The notes under the pieces: generated by a model
What the model was told of the DNA's origin: nothing
What the model saw: the letters and a program-made list of their open reading frames with translations, nothing else
Databases searched by the model: none
Assembly (NCBI GenBank): GCA_052325345.1
Contig: JBKQVG010000319.1
Location: forward strand, 1-30,460
DNA from: JBEKYD01 sp052325345
GTDB lineage: Bacteria; Acidobacteriota; Terriglobia; Bryobacterales; Bryobacteraceae
Length of the DNA stretch: 30,460 bases
Reading direction: 5' to 3'
In this document: one piece after another, positions 8,130 through 16,178 of the stretch
Numbering within the stretch: the stretch's first letter is position 1
How the letters are laid out: every line of letters starts with the position of its first letter
Program-made: the position numbers and the translations under genes

Positions 8130-8369
8130 TCAGGCCTTGAACTGGAATGCCGGCTCGGTGGCCATGGGGAGCTTGACTTTGGCCACCGCGCCGGCGTTAT
8201 TGCGTATCCGTTCGCGCGCGATGCGCAGTTCTTCGGCGGGGCTGGCGGGGGACTCGGCGGCGGATGAGGCGGAATCCTGGGCCGGCATGGCGGAAACCAG
8301 GGCCGCGGGGGCCAAAACCGCCGCTAATTTCCGGCGGGTGAATTTCGCGCCGCGCGATGCAATGCTCAT
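8130..8369 (-). CDS. Small Tat-signal protein upstream of amidase
   Basis: A 79-residue protein starting MSIASRGAKFTRRKLAAVLA. The twin-arginine FTRRKLAAV followed by a hydrophobic stretch (APAALVSAMPA) looks like a Tat signal peptide cut near AMPAQ. The mature part is about 48 residues, an Ala/Ser/Glu-rich segment followed by RIARERIRNNAGAVAKVKLP. The frame is open further upstream, but ATG 8369 overlaps the aroDE stop (ATGA, 8366-8369), strongly indicating coupled translation. No domain is recognised. It may be an exported partner of the amidase, by analogy with small Tat proteins encoded beside enzymes lacking their own signal; that is inference. Confidence 0.65.
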   Translation of the reverse strand: MSIASRGAKFTRRKLAAVLAPAALVSAMPAQDSASSAAESPASPAEELRIARERIRNNAGAVAKVKLPMATEPAFQFKA

Positions 8370-9871
8370 TTGTGTTCCAGGGCCTCCATGGCGGCTTTGA
8401 GCATGGCCGGGCGGGGAGCCGTTTCGCCGGTCCACAACTCGAACTGGCGAACCGCCTGCTCGACGAACATGTCCAACCCGCGTATCACCGTCTTACCCTG
8501 TTCGCGCGCGCGCTGCAGCAAAACCGTCTCCATAGGATTGTAGACCATGTCGAAGACCACGTCGCCGGGAATGGCGCCGTCAAAGAAGCATTCGTTGACG
8601 TGCGGGAACATGCCGAGCGGCGTGGCATGTACCACCACATCGAACTTGCGGCCGTTCAACTGGTCGCGCAGCAACGGTTCGGCGGCGCAGATCTTGGCCA
8701 GGGCGCGCACGCGGTCGGGATTGCGGCCGGTGATGGCGAGCTTGGCGCCGGCGTCGGACAGGGCAAAAGCGGCGCCTCGCGCCGCGCCACCGTTGCCCAC
8801 CACCAGCACCGAGGACTTGGCCAGGCGCAGGACGCGCGCCAGGGGAAGCGTCACGCCGGCTACGTCGGTATTGGTGCCACGCCACTTGCCGGCCTTGCGC
8901 CATACCGTGTTCACCGCGCCGATGCGTTTGGCCAGCGGTTCGACCACGTCCAGGTAGCGGATAATCTTCTGCTTGTGCGGAATGGTGACGCTGAAACCGG
9001 CAAGCGGGAGTTTGGACGCCAGCGAGAAGAAATCGCGCAGATACGTGGGCGTAACCAGAAACGGGAGGTAGACGGCGTCGATGCGGCGGGCCTGAAAGGC
9101 CCGATTCAGGACCGCGGGCGAAATGGAATGGCGGATGGGGTCGGCGATCACGCCGTAGATCTTGGCAGTCCTGGGAAGCTTCTCGACCTGATAGAGCACG
9201 CGCAAAACGCGCGCGGTGGCTTGCCCGGAGGCGGTGCCTTCGACGGCCATGGGCGCGGCATAGGTAAAGCAGCCGCCGAACACGGGCGACAGCACGCGGG
9301 TGGGAAATCCCAGGTCGCCCATGGCCAGCACGACCATTTTTTGCCGCGGAAGGCCGCGGGCAGCCGCCAGAACGCGAACGTTGTCGGAGGGTTTTCGCGC
9401 GGTGGTGACCAGTTTATAGACGTCGGCGCGGACGCGGAGCACGCGGCTTGCCACGGTATCCATGGGCGGGGTGGCCTCGAAATTGTGATACGACACCACC
9501 ACCAGCGCGCGGCCGCGGAACTGGGCTACGCGCTCCTCGCAAGCCTCGGCGGTTTCGATTTCCACGTCGATGGCCTGAGCCCCCGAAACGATTGCCTGAT
9601 CCAGAATGGCGAGTTGTTCCTCAATGCTGCCATTGAACCTGCCATGGTTCTGGTGGCGGCGGCAAGTGGCGAGGATGACCGTATCCGGGAAGTCGCGGAG
9701 GAAGCCGGCGATAGCTGCCGCGCCTTTGGCCGGCTCATCGAGGAAGTCCAGACGAAACTCAAGGAAAGCTTCGCCCGCCTCAGCTTCGCGCCGGGCGTGG
9801 GCTAGCAAGTCTGGAACGTCGGGCAGACCCAGCGCGATGCAAATACGCGGGAGCGTCCTGTTTGGCGGCAT
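8366..9871 (-). CDS. aroDE: Bifunctional 3-dehydroquinate dehydratase / shikimate dehydrogenase
   Basis: A fusion of two consecutive shikimate-pathway enzymes (501 residues). Residues 1-225 form a type I (Schiff-base) dehydroquinase: H129 in SYHNFE, K153 in DVYKLVTTA as the imine lysine, and the GFPTRVLSPVFGG segment. Residues 238-501 form shikimate dehydrogenase: IADPIRHSISP, FSVTIPHK with catalytic K300, GAVNTV, GTNTDVAG with D336, and the NADP-binding VVGNGGAARGAAFAL. The frame stays open to 10159, but the upstream residues match neither family. ATG 9871 (MPPNRTLPRICIALG) gives the standard N-terminus; ATG 9898 is an alternative. Fusion of these two activities is known in plants and some bacteria. 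It is the first gene of an operon with the Tat protein and amidase. Confidence 0.92.
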   Translation of the reverse strand: MPPNRTLPRICIALGLPDVPDLLAHARREAEAGEAFLEFRLDFLDEPAKGAAAIAGFLRDFPDTVILATCRRHQNHGRFNGSIEEQLAILDQAIVSGAQAIDVEIETAEACEERVAQFRGRALVVVSYHNFEATPPMDTVASRVLRVRADVYKLVTTARKPSDNVRVLAAARGLPRQKMVVLAMGDLGFPTRVLSPVFGGCFTYAAPMAVEGTASGQATARVLRVLYQVEKLPRTAKIYGVIADPIRHSISPAVLNRAFQARRIDAVYLPFLVTPTYLRDFFSLASKLPLAGFSVTIPHKQKIIRYLDVVEPLAKRIGAVNTVWRKAGKWRGTNTDVAGVTLPLARVLRLAKSSVLVVGNGGAARGAAFALSDAGAKLAITGRNPDRVRALAKICAAEPLLRDQLNGRKFDVVVHATPLGMFPHVNECFFDGAIPGDVVFDMVYNPMETVLLQRAREQGKTVIRGLDMFVEQAVRQFELWTGETAPRPAMLKAAMEALEHK

Positions 9872-10035
9872 CGTACGTAAGGATCTCCAGAATATCATAC
9901 AGGCGGCGGGCCACCCCGGAATCGGGTACATCACCTGACGCCGGATGGGCGGAAGCAGCTTTACGCCGAGATTTCCAAATGCCCCGCGGGTTGCGCAGGC
10001 GATCGGGCGAGTGATCGAGCCCGCAAAGGACATAT

Positions 10036-10047
10036 AAGAGGAGGGGC
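10036..10047 (+). promoter_or_regulatory. Strong ribosome binding site before the ADOP-like chimera
   Basis: The purine run AGAGGAGGGG ends a few bases before ATG 10049, one of the best Shine-Dalgarno matches in the window. It fixes the start of the permease-like fragment and suggests the fragment once had, or still has, active translation initiation. Confidence 0.6.
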
Positions 10048-10048
10048 G

Positions 10049-10659
10049 ATGGTTTGGTTCGGCCAGATGCGCCGCAGGCTGGAGGTCCTTCTTCATCGCG
10101 ACCGTTTCGATCGCGACCTCGAAGAGGAAATGCAATCGGACCTGGAGTTGCGAGCCCAAGACAATCGGGCAGACGGAATGCCCGCCCTGGGGGGGCGTGT
10201 TCGTCGGAAGAGGCGCGGCGGCGGCTGCGGAAGTGGAAAGCGGGCGAGGTGTTCCCCGGCGCGCGCGCTCCGGAGGCCGCTCTGGCGGGGCTCTACCTGT
10301 ATTTCTCCTGTTGGGATGACGCCCACCGGGCCGCCCAGGAAATTCACAGCGCGGAGGGCAGCTATTGGCACGCCATCGTGCACCGCCAGGAACCGGACGC
10401 CGGGAATTCCAGCTACTGGTTCCGGCAGGCCGGGCGGCACGCGATTTTTCCGGCGCTGCGCGCCGCGGCGGCCGAAATCGGAATCGGGTTCGGCCCGGAG
10501 TGGGACCCGATCGCCTTCATCGACTTCTGCCAAAAGGCGCGGAACGAAGCCGGCTCGGCCATGGAACGGCAAGCCCTCGAAGTGCAACGCGCCGAGTGGC
10601 AACTGACAAGCTTCAAATCGAGCTTTGGTTTTAGTACTGTTACCTATAGTCTTGGGTAG
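10049..10659 (+). pseudogene. Frameshifted chimera: ADOP permease N-terminus plus hypothetical protein
   Basis: The first frame (10049 to about 10190) gives MVWFGQMRRRLEVLLHRDRF then DRDLEEEMQSDLELRAQDNR, the start of ADOP/MacB-type ABC permeases of Acidobacteriota (full length about 800 residues). At a run of seven G (10189-10195) the homology moves to another frame, SSEEARRRLRKW, equivalent to the family's SPEEARRAARRxFG. That second frame runs straight into GLYLYFSCWDDAHRAAQEIH and YWHAIVHRQEPDAGNSSYWF, then to stop 10659. This part resembles an unrelated acidobacterial hypothetical protein, normally a separate gene. The permease transmembrane part is absent. Restoring one G would give a single chimeric protein of about 203 residues, so either a pseudogene or a homopolymer sequencing error is possible. 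The hypothetical part looks well preserved. Confidence 0.6.
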
Positions 10660-10677
10660 AACATAGCGAAAATCGAA

Positions 10678-10699
10678 GAGGGCCCGCCGCGGGGCCCTC
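10678..10699 (-). terminator. Hairpin downstream of cold-shock gene
   Basis: GAGGGCCC at 10678-10685 pairs perfectly with GGGCCCTC at 10692-10699 (8 bp stem, 6-nt loop). Reading on the minus strand, the hairpin follows the csp stop at 10725 and is followed by TTCGATTTTCGC, a modest T-rich stretch. It could also serve the convergent gene ending at 10659. Confidence 0.55.
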
Positions 10700-10724
10700 C
10701 GGCAAGGCAGTTCTGAACGCTCCG

Positions 10725-10928
10725 TCAGACCCTCGAAACGTTTTCGGCCTGCAGGCCCTTGGGCCCCTGCTTTACCTCGAATTCCACTTCCGAACCCTCA
10801 TCCAGACTGCGGTAGCCGGACGATTGAATCGCGGAAAAGTGGACGAAGACATCATCGCCGCTGGCTCGTTGAATAAATCCGTAGCCCTTGGCGGCGTTGA
10901 ACCACTTAACGGTACCTTTTTCCCTCAC
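10725..10928 (-). CDS. Cold-shock protein, CspA family
   Basis: A 67-residue single OB-fold RNA/DNA-binding chaperone. RNP1 KGYGFIQ and RNP2 VFVHFSAI are intact. The most distal possible start is TTG 10943, but that codon lies inside the Shine-Dalgarno element GAGGAGA (10935-10941). GTG 10928 is correctly spaced after it and yields V/M-REKGTVKWFNAAKGYG, aligning exactly with the second cold-shock protein at 21858. The gene is divergent from thiL across a 146-bp gap in which I see no confident promoter. CspA proteins melt mRNA secondary structure; whether this copy is cold-induced cannot be told from sequence. Confidence 0.93.
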   Translation of the reverse strand: MREKGTVKWFNAAKGYGFIQRASGDDVFVHFSAIQSSGYRSLDEGSEVEFEVKQGPKGLQAENVSRV

Positions 10929-11074
10929 TACAACTCTCCTCAATCCTGTTTGTCGTGCTCTGGGGAATCCTTCAGACTAGGAAAGTGGACTTTCTAGACT
11001 TGCCAAAACCTTTCGAAGCGCGGCCAAACATCCTAATTCCAACTGCGTAGGGTATTCTCTCAGAAGACAAACCT

Positions 11075-12019
11075 ATGGTCAAGCATGGCTTGGAGACGCC
11101 GGAAAGACGGACCGGGAGCGAGACGGATTGGCTCGATGCCGTGCGGCGGCGGGTGCAACTGCCGCGCGGCGGCGAAATCATTGTAGGCATCGGCGACGAC
11201 TGCGCCGTCTTCCGTCCGCGCGGCGCCGCCGAAGACCTGTTGTTCACCACCGACCTGCTCATCGAGGACGTTCACTTTCACCGCTCCACCCACACCGCCC
11301 GGCAAGTGGGCTGGAAGGCTTTGGCGCGGGGCTTGAGCGACATCGCCGCGATGGGCGGCACACCGCGCTTCGTCCTGCTTTCCCTGGCGGTGGCGCCCTG
11401 GTGCGACGCGCGCTGGTTGCGCGGCTTTTACGATGGATTGCTGGCGCTGGCTCGCAGAGAGGGCGCGGTTCTGGCCGGCGGCGACCTGGGCCATGCCGCC
11501 AAACTGGCGTGCGACGTGGTGGTGTCGGGCGCGGTGGCGAGCGGCAAAGCGCTGCTCCGTTCCGGGGCGCGGGCCGGCGACGCGCTCTATGTTTCCGGCC
11601 GCCTGGGCGGTTCGGCGCTGGGGCTGGCCGGGCATGGCGGCGCCGCCCGGAAACGGCATTTACGTCCGGAGCCGAGGATTGCGCTGGGCCGGTTCCTGCT
11701 TCGCCTGGGAGCCACTGCGGCGATGGATCTGAGCGACGGCCTCTCGCTCGACCTGCGCCGCCTGTGTCTGGAATCGAAGCTGGCCGCCGAGATCGCCGCT
11801 CCACCCCTGTTCCCGGGCGCCACTCCGCTACAGGCCCTCCACGGCGGCGAGGACTACGAACTGCTGTTCGCCGCGCCGCCATCGACACGCGTGCCGCCGG
11901 GCTACCGCGGCGTGCCGCTCACCCGAATTGGTATCCTGCGCAGAGGGCGCCCAGGCACGGTGCTGCTCGACGGCGCGCCGCTCGAACCGCTGGGTTACGA
12001 CCATTTCCGATGCCGATGA
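11075..12019 (+). CDS. thiL: Thiamine-monophosphate kinase
   Basis: It phosphorylates thiamine monophosphate to thiamine diphosphate with ATP, the last step of cofactor synthesis. The 314-residue protein shows the PurM/ThiL fold motifs: GIGDD at 38-42, TTDLLIEDVHF at 58-68 (metal/ATP), LARGLSDIAAMGG, LAGGDLGHA, MDLSDGLSLDL and the C-terminal LHGGEDYELLF. Length is normal for the family. ATG 11075 gives about 15 extra residues before the conserved ETDWLDAV region, so a downstream non-ATG start is possible. No other thi genes are in the window. It lies 14 bp upstream of the beta-lactamase-like gene. Confidence 0.93.
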   Translation: MVKHGLETPERRTGSETDWLDAVRRRVQLPRGGEIIVGIGDDCAVFRPRGAAEDLLFTTDLLIEDVHFHRSTHTARQVGWKALARGLSDIAAMGGTPRFVLLSLAVAPWCDARWLRGFYDGLLALARREGAVLAGGDLGHAAKLACDVVVSGAVASGKALLRSGARAGDALYVSGRLGGSALGLAGHGGAARKRHLRPEPRIALGRFLLRLGATAAMDLSDGLSLDLRRLCLESKLAAEIAAPPLFPGATPLQALHGGEDYELLFAAPPSTRVPPGYRGVPLTRIGILRRGRPGTVLLDGAPLEPLGYDHFRCR

Positions 12020-12033
12020 AAAGGAGAATTTCG

Positions 12034-13437
12034 ATGAGGCGGGCTCGTTTCTTTCCGCTGCTTTTTGCCATGGCATTGCCATTAGGCGTGGCCGCGCTTC
12101 CGCTGTGGGCGCAGGCGCCCGGCGAACTCCAGAAGAAACTCGACGACCAGATTTCCTCGGCGCTCCAGAAAGCCGGCGCGCCGAGCGTTTCCGTGGCCGT
12201 CGTGAAAGACGGAAAGCTCTTCTACGCCAAAGCCTTCGGCAGCGCCGATCTGTCCGCCAACAGGCCCGCCGATGTCAACACTCGCTACGCCGTGGGTTCG
12301 ATCTCGAAACAGTTCACCGCGGCGGCGCTGTTGCTCCTTCAAGAGCAGGGCCGGTTGTCGCTCGACGACCGCGTGGCGAAGTATTTTCCCGACCTGACGC
12401 GCGCCGGAGAAATCAGCATCCGTCAACTCCTCTCGCACACTTCCGGCTATGAAGATTACGCCCCGCAGGACTACATCATTCCGGATTGGACGCGGCCCAC
12501 CACCCCCCTCGCCGTTCTGGACCATTGGGCAAAAAAACCGCTCAACTTCGACCCCGGCACCAGGTGGCAGTACAGCAATACCAACTACGTGCTGGCCGGC
12601 GAGATCCTGGAGAAAGTCTCCGGCCAGCCGCTGGTGACCTTTCTGCGCGAGAAGATTTTTCAGCCGCTGGGAATGCAATCGGCGTCCGATTGGCCGCCCG
12701 GGAAACCCGCCGATGCGCAAGCCTATACGCGCTACGCGGTCGGTCCGCCGCGACCCGTCAAGCGTGAGGCCGCGGGCTGGTATTTTGCCGCCGGCGAACT
12801 GGCCATGACGCCTTCCGACCTGGCCAAGTGGGACATCGCTTTCCTGGAGAAGAGGATTCTGTCGGAGCGCTCCTACCAGGAATTCACCCGCGAGGTCAAG
12901 CTCGCAAACGGCGACTCCACCCACTACGCGCTGGGCTTGAGCCTGGGCGAAATCGCCAACATACCGGTGCTGCAGCATAGCGGCGAAGTGAGCGGTTTCA
13001 TTTCCTCCAACACGGTGTTGCCGTCGCGCAACGGCGCGGTAATCGTGCTGTCGAACCAGGACGTGGTCAACATGGTGGGTCCGCTGGCGCGGCAGATTGC
13101 CACGCTGGTCTTTGTGCCCGAACAGCGGGCCCCCTCCGGCGCCGACACGCGCCAGGTTCAGGCCATTCTGGAGGGCCTCCAGAAAGGCCGCGTCGACCGC
13201 GCGCTGTTCAGCGCCAACGCCAGTACCTATTTCAGCGAGGTAGCCTTGCACGACTCGAAGACATCGTTGACGCCGCTGGGCAAGCTGAAGTCAGTGACGG
13301 TGGTCTCCGAATATCTGCGCGGCGGCATGACGCATCGCACTTATCGCGCGCAATTCGCCCGCAAGACGCTGACGCTGAATCTCTACCTTCTGGCCGATGG
13401 CAAGTACGAGCAGTTCCTGATCGAGGACCAGTTGTGA
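12034..13437 (+). CDS. Secreted serine hydrolase, beta-lactamase/S12 family
   Basis: A 467-residue class C beta-lactamase-like (PF00144) hydrolase. A signal peptide spans about residues 1-28 (MRRARFFPLLFAMALPLGVA, cut near WAQA). Active-site motifs are S89-I-S-K92 (SxxK), Y181-S-N183 (YxN), and H316-S-G318 in place of the KTG triad, as in many esterases and D-aminopeptidases of this family. Residues from about 365 form a separate alpha/beta C-terminal domain. ATG 12034 is chosen because AAGGAGA lies just upstream; in-frame ATGs at 12010 and 12016 overlap thiL. It is probably periplasmic and acts on peptides or esters; true beta-lactamase activity is not implied. The stop overlaps the GTG start of the next gene. 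Confidence 0.88.
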   Translation: MRRARFFPLLFAMALPLGVAALPLWAQAPGELQKKLDDQISSALQKAGAPSVSVAVVKDGKLFYAKAFGSADLSANRPADVNTRYAVGSISKQFTAAALLLLQEQGRLSLDDRVAKYFPDLTRAGEISIRQLLSHTSGYEDYAPQDYIIPDWTRPTTPLAVLDHWAKKPLNFDPGTRWQYSNTNYVLAGEILEKVSGQPLVTFLREKIFQPLGMQSASDWPPGKPADAQAYTRYAVGPPRPVKREAAGWYFAAGELAMTPSDLAKWDIAFLEKRILSERSYQEFTREVKLANGDSTHYALGLSLGEIANIPVLQHSGEVSGFISSNTVLPSRNGAVIVLSNQDVVNMVGPLARQIATLVFVPEQRAPSGADTRQVQAILEGLQKGRVDRALFSANASTYFSEVALHDSKTSLTPLGKLKSVTVVSEYLRGGMTHRTYRAQFARKTLTLNLYLLADGKYEQFLIEDQL

Positions 13438-14459
13438 GCATTCCGCCCGACCCCGCGCCGGTTGTAGACTTGATCGAAGCGTTCCGGCGATCGAAGACCA
13501 TGTTCGCGGCGCACGCCATGGGCATATTCGATCTCGTGGGCGGGCAACCGGCCGGCGCCGCCGAGGTGGCCGCCCGGCTAAACGCGAATGCCGATGCTAC
13601 CGAGCGCCTGCTGGATGGCTGCGCCGCCCTGGGGCTGCTCGAAAAACACCAGGGCATATACCGCAATGCGCCCGTAGCCGAGACTTATCTGCGCTCGGAA
13701 AGTCCGCACTGTTTGGGCGGGTACATCCGCTATTCCAACCAGGCGCTGTACCCGATGTGGGGGAATCTGGAAGACGCGGTACGGGAGGGCTCGCCGCGCT
13801 GGAAGCAAACCCTCGGCGTGGCCGGCGGGATCTTCGACGGCTTTTTCCGCACCAGGGAAGCCGCGCGGGATTTTCTGATGGGCATGCACGGGTTCGGCAT
13901 GTTGACGTCGCCGCGGGTGATCGCGGCCTTCGATCTGAGCGGTTTTGAGCGCCTGGCCGACCTGGGCGGCGCCACCGGTCACCTGGCCATCGCCGCCTGC
14001 GAACGGTACCCGCAACTGGAAGCGGTGGTGTACGACCTGGCGGAAGTCACGGACCTGGCGCGCGACCAGGCCGGCCGATCCGCCGCGCGCGACCGCATCC
14101 GCGTCGCCGCCGGAGATTTCTTCCGCGACCCGTTGCCCGAGGCCGACCTCTACGCCGTAGGCCGCATCCTGCACGACTGGGCGGACGAAAAGATCGCGAT
14201 ATTGCTCGGCAAGATCATCGACCGGCTCCCGCCGGGCGGCGGCCTGTTGATCGCCGAGAAACTGCTCGCCGAAGACGGCGTGGGCCCCGTCTCCGCCAGC
14301 ATGCAGTCGCTCAACATGCTGGTGGCCACCGAGGGCAAGGAGCGCAGCGCCAGCCAATACCAACGCCTGCTCGAGAGCGCGGGATTCACCGCCGTCGAGG
14401 CGCGGCGGACCGGGGTTCCGCTCGACGCCATGCTGGCGCGCAAGCCTGCGCTACCATAG
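13434..14459 (+). CDS. SAM-dependent O-methyltransferase, ASMT/Methyltransf_2 type
   Basis: A 341-residue small-molecule methyltransferase. An N-terminal winged-helix dimerisation domain (about 10-90; RSKTMFAAHAMGIFDLV, TERLLDGCAALGLLEK) precedes a Rossmann SAM domain with DLGGATG at 176-182, D201 at the end of strand 2, and the catalytic motif GRILHDWADEK with H247. This is the layout of acetylserotonin, plant and polyketide O-methyltransferases, so a hydroxyl on an aromatic metabolite is the likely acceptor. The start is GTG 13434, overlapping the previous stop as GTGA (coupled). The real substrate is unknown and no biosynthetic cluster surrounds it. Confidence 0.88.
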   Translation: MSIPPDPAPVVDLIEAFRRSKTMFAAHAMGIFDLVGGQPAGAAEVAARLNANADATERLLDGCAALGLLEKHQGIYRNAPVAETYLRSESPHCLGGYIRYSNQALYPMWGNLEDAVREGSPRWKQTLGVAGGIFDGFFRTREAARDFLMGMHGFGMLTSPRVIAAFDLSGFERLADLGGATGHLAIAACERYPQLEAVVYDLAEVTDLARDQAGRSAARDRIRVAAGDFFRDPLPEADLYAVGRILHDWADEKIAILLGKIIDRLPPGGGLLIAEKLLAEDGVGPVSASMQSLNMLVATEGKERSASQYQRLLESAGFTAVEARRTGVPLDAMLARKPALP

Positions 14460-14462
14460 AAT

Positions 14463-15701
14463 TTGCCCCAGCTATTGCCCCGTCTCCGGCACGACCTCGA
14501 TTTCTTCCCTTCACCCGCGCCCGAACACCCGGGCCTGTTCCTGCGCGACCCGTTTCGCTATTCCGACGCCATGCTGGTGGTGCCGCCGCTGCTGGTCGAG
14601 TGCTTGCGCTGCTTCGATGGAAGCCAGACCGATCTGGACTTGCGCGCCGCCCTCGTGCGGCTGACCGGCGATTTGGATACCGGCCAGGTGACGGATTACT
14701 TCCACCAGACCCTGAGCCAGGCTGGCTTTCTGGAAGATGAGCCCTTTGCGAAAATGCGCGCCGAAAAGCGCCGCACATTCGCCGCGCAGCCGGTGCGCGA
14801 GCCGGCGCATGCCGGTAGCGCCTATCCGGCCGATCCGGCGGCGCTGCGCCAAACCCTGGAAGGTTGGACCGAAGGCGGGAATCGCATAGCCGATGGCGTC
14901 GGCGGTTCGTTCCGGGATGGCAAGCTGGCCGCCATTGCCGCACCCCACGTCAGCCCGGCGGGCGGCTGGCGGAGTTACCGCGCCGCGTATGGCCTGCTGC
15001 GCCCGGAACATCGCGACCGCACCTTCGTGATCCTGGCCACCTCTCACTACGGCGCGCCGCAAAGCTTCGGCCTCACGCGCAAGAATTTTCGCACCCCTTT
15101 GGGTGAAGCGATCACCGATACCGCTTTGGTCGACTGGCTGGCGAAGCGCGCCGCGAATTCGGTCGATATGGAAGACTTCTGTCACTCGTTCGAACACACC
15201 ATCGAGTTGCAGCTTGTGTTCCTGCAGCACGCGTTGGGAGCGAACGTCCGCATCGTGCCCGTGCTGTGCGGCCCGTTCGCGCAGAGCATTCTGGAAGGCG
15301 GGAAACCGGAAGACGACGACAAGGTGAAGGCCTTTTGCCAAGCCCTGGGTGAATTGCAGGATCGCCAAGGCGAGCGTCTCTTGTGGGTGCTGGGAGTCGA
15401 CATGGCGCACATGGGCGCGCGTTACGCGGATCCGTTTGCGGCGCGCGCCGGCGAAGGCAAGATGCAGGAGGTCCGCCAGCGCGACAGCGAGCGCATCGCC
15501 CGAATCAACGCCGCAGACGCGGCCGGATTCTGGGACCTCGTGCAGCGAAACCGCGACGACCTGAAATGGTGCGGCGCGGCTCCGTTCTACACCTTTCTGA
15601 AATCCGTCCCCGGCCTGCGCGGCGAGTTGCTGCACTACGAGCAGTGGAATATCGACCAACAAAGCGTGGTGAGCTTCGCGGGCATGGCGTTCGGGCGCTG
15701 A
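14463..15701 (+). CDS. MEMO-family protein (AmmeMemoRadiSam system protein B) with extra N-terminal domain
   Basis: A 412-residue protein. The C-terminal MEMO domain (about 113-410) has the conserved putative metal ligands H162 (APHVSPAGG), H195 (ATSHYG) and C370 (KWCGAAPF), plus the D/H-containing GVDMAHMG. The fold is related to extradiol dioxygenases and LigB. Residues 1-105 are an added domain (FRYSDAMLVVPPLLVECLRC, then VTDYFHQTLSQAGFLED) that resembles PqqD-like or winged-helix modules. The usual partners, AMMECR1 and a radical SAM enzyme, are not in the window. The start is TTG 14463, three bases after the methyltransferase stop; no ATG lies before residue 37. The biochemical role of bacterial MEMO proteins is not firmly established. 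Confidence 0.85.
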   Translation: MPQLLPRLRHDLDFFPSPAPEHPGLFLRDPFRYSDAMLVVPPLLVECLRCFDGSQTDLDLRAALVRLTGDLDTGQVTDYFHQTLSQAGFLEDEPFAKMRAEKRRTFAAQPVREPAHAGSAYPADPAALRQTLEGWTEGGNRIADGVGGSFRDGKLAAIAAPHVSPAGGWRSYRAAYGLLRPEHRDRTFVILATSHYGAPQSFGLTRKNFRTPLGEAITDTALVDWLAKRAANSVDMEDFCHSFEHTIELQLVFLQHALGANVRIVPVLCGPFAQSILEGGKPEDDDKVKAFCQALGELQDRQGERLLWVLGVDMAHMGARYADPFAARAGEGKMQEVRQRDSERIARINAADAAGFWDLVQRNRDDLKWCGAAPFYTFLKSVPGLRGELLHYEQWNIDQQSVVSFAGMAFGR

Positions 15702-15752
15702 GGCCGGCGCTTCTTGCTGCTCCCCTTGTGGAGCAGGCCTTTGGCCGGCATC

Positions 15753-16178
15753 TTACGCCTCCCAGGGGTTCAGAACTGCAACCTGAGCACCGGTAAAGTC
15801 TCTGGAATTGCGCGACACGATCGTAAGATTGTGGTGAATCGCCGTCGCTGCCAGCAAGCCGTCGATGATCGGCAAAACCACCCCTTTGCGTTTCGCTTCG
15901 GCCGCGAGAAATCCCCAACGGTCGGCAATGGCGGAGTCAACCGGCAAAATCCGGCCCGAGAAGCGGGCTCGCAGTTCGACCTCGATCCATGCTTCCAGCC
16001 GCGTCCTGCGTCTGCCGCGAGCCAGCCCCGCCACACCCTTGCGGATTTCGCCCAGCGTCAGAACGCTCAAATGAAAAAGGCCCTCGTCGATCGTCTCCAT
16101 CCATTCCATTACACGCGGTTCGGGTTTGGGCCCGACCAACTCGGAGATGCAATTCGTATCGAGCAGGTAACCGCTCAC
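15753..16178 (-). CDS. vapC: PIN-domain toxin VapC (FitB-like)
   Basis: A 141-residue PIN-domain ribonuclease toxin. Acidic site residues are intact: D7 in YLLDTNCISEL, E44 in TLGEIRKG, D106 in PIIDGLLAA, and the SRNSRDF motif with N124 and D127. GTG 16178 is preferred over the longer frame because it overlaps the antitoxin stop as GTGA (16175-16178) and gives the normal short lead (VSGYLLDTN). It forms a complete TA module with the upstream antitoxin, reading away from the R-M gene. It is only distantly similar to the toxin at 6060. Confidence 0.92.
   Translation of the reverse strand: MSGYLLDTNCISELVGPKPEPRVMEWMETIDEGLFHLSVLTLGEIRKGVAGLARGRRRTRLEAWIEVELRARFSGRILPVDSAIADRWGFLAAEAKRKGVVLPIIDGLLAATAIHHNLTIVSRNSRDFTGAQVAVLNPWEA

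Noticed and set aside
6717..8267. 516-codon plus-strand open frame opposite the amidase
   Set aside because: It lies antisense to the amidase, whose catalytic motifs are intact. The translation is Gly/Arg-rich without motifs, an effect of high GC third positions.
8357..9805. 482-codon plus-strand open frame opposite aroDE
   Set aside because: It is antisense to a clear two-enzyme fusion. The product is His/Gly/Arg-rich with no domain signals.
11128..12033. Long N-terminal extension of the beta-lactamase-like gene through thiL
   Set aside because: The extension is thiL read in another frame. The Shine-Dalgarno and signal peptide place the real start at 12034.
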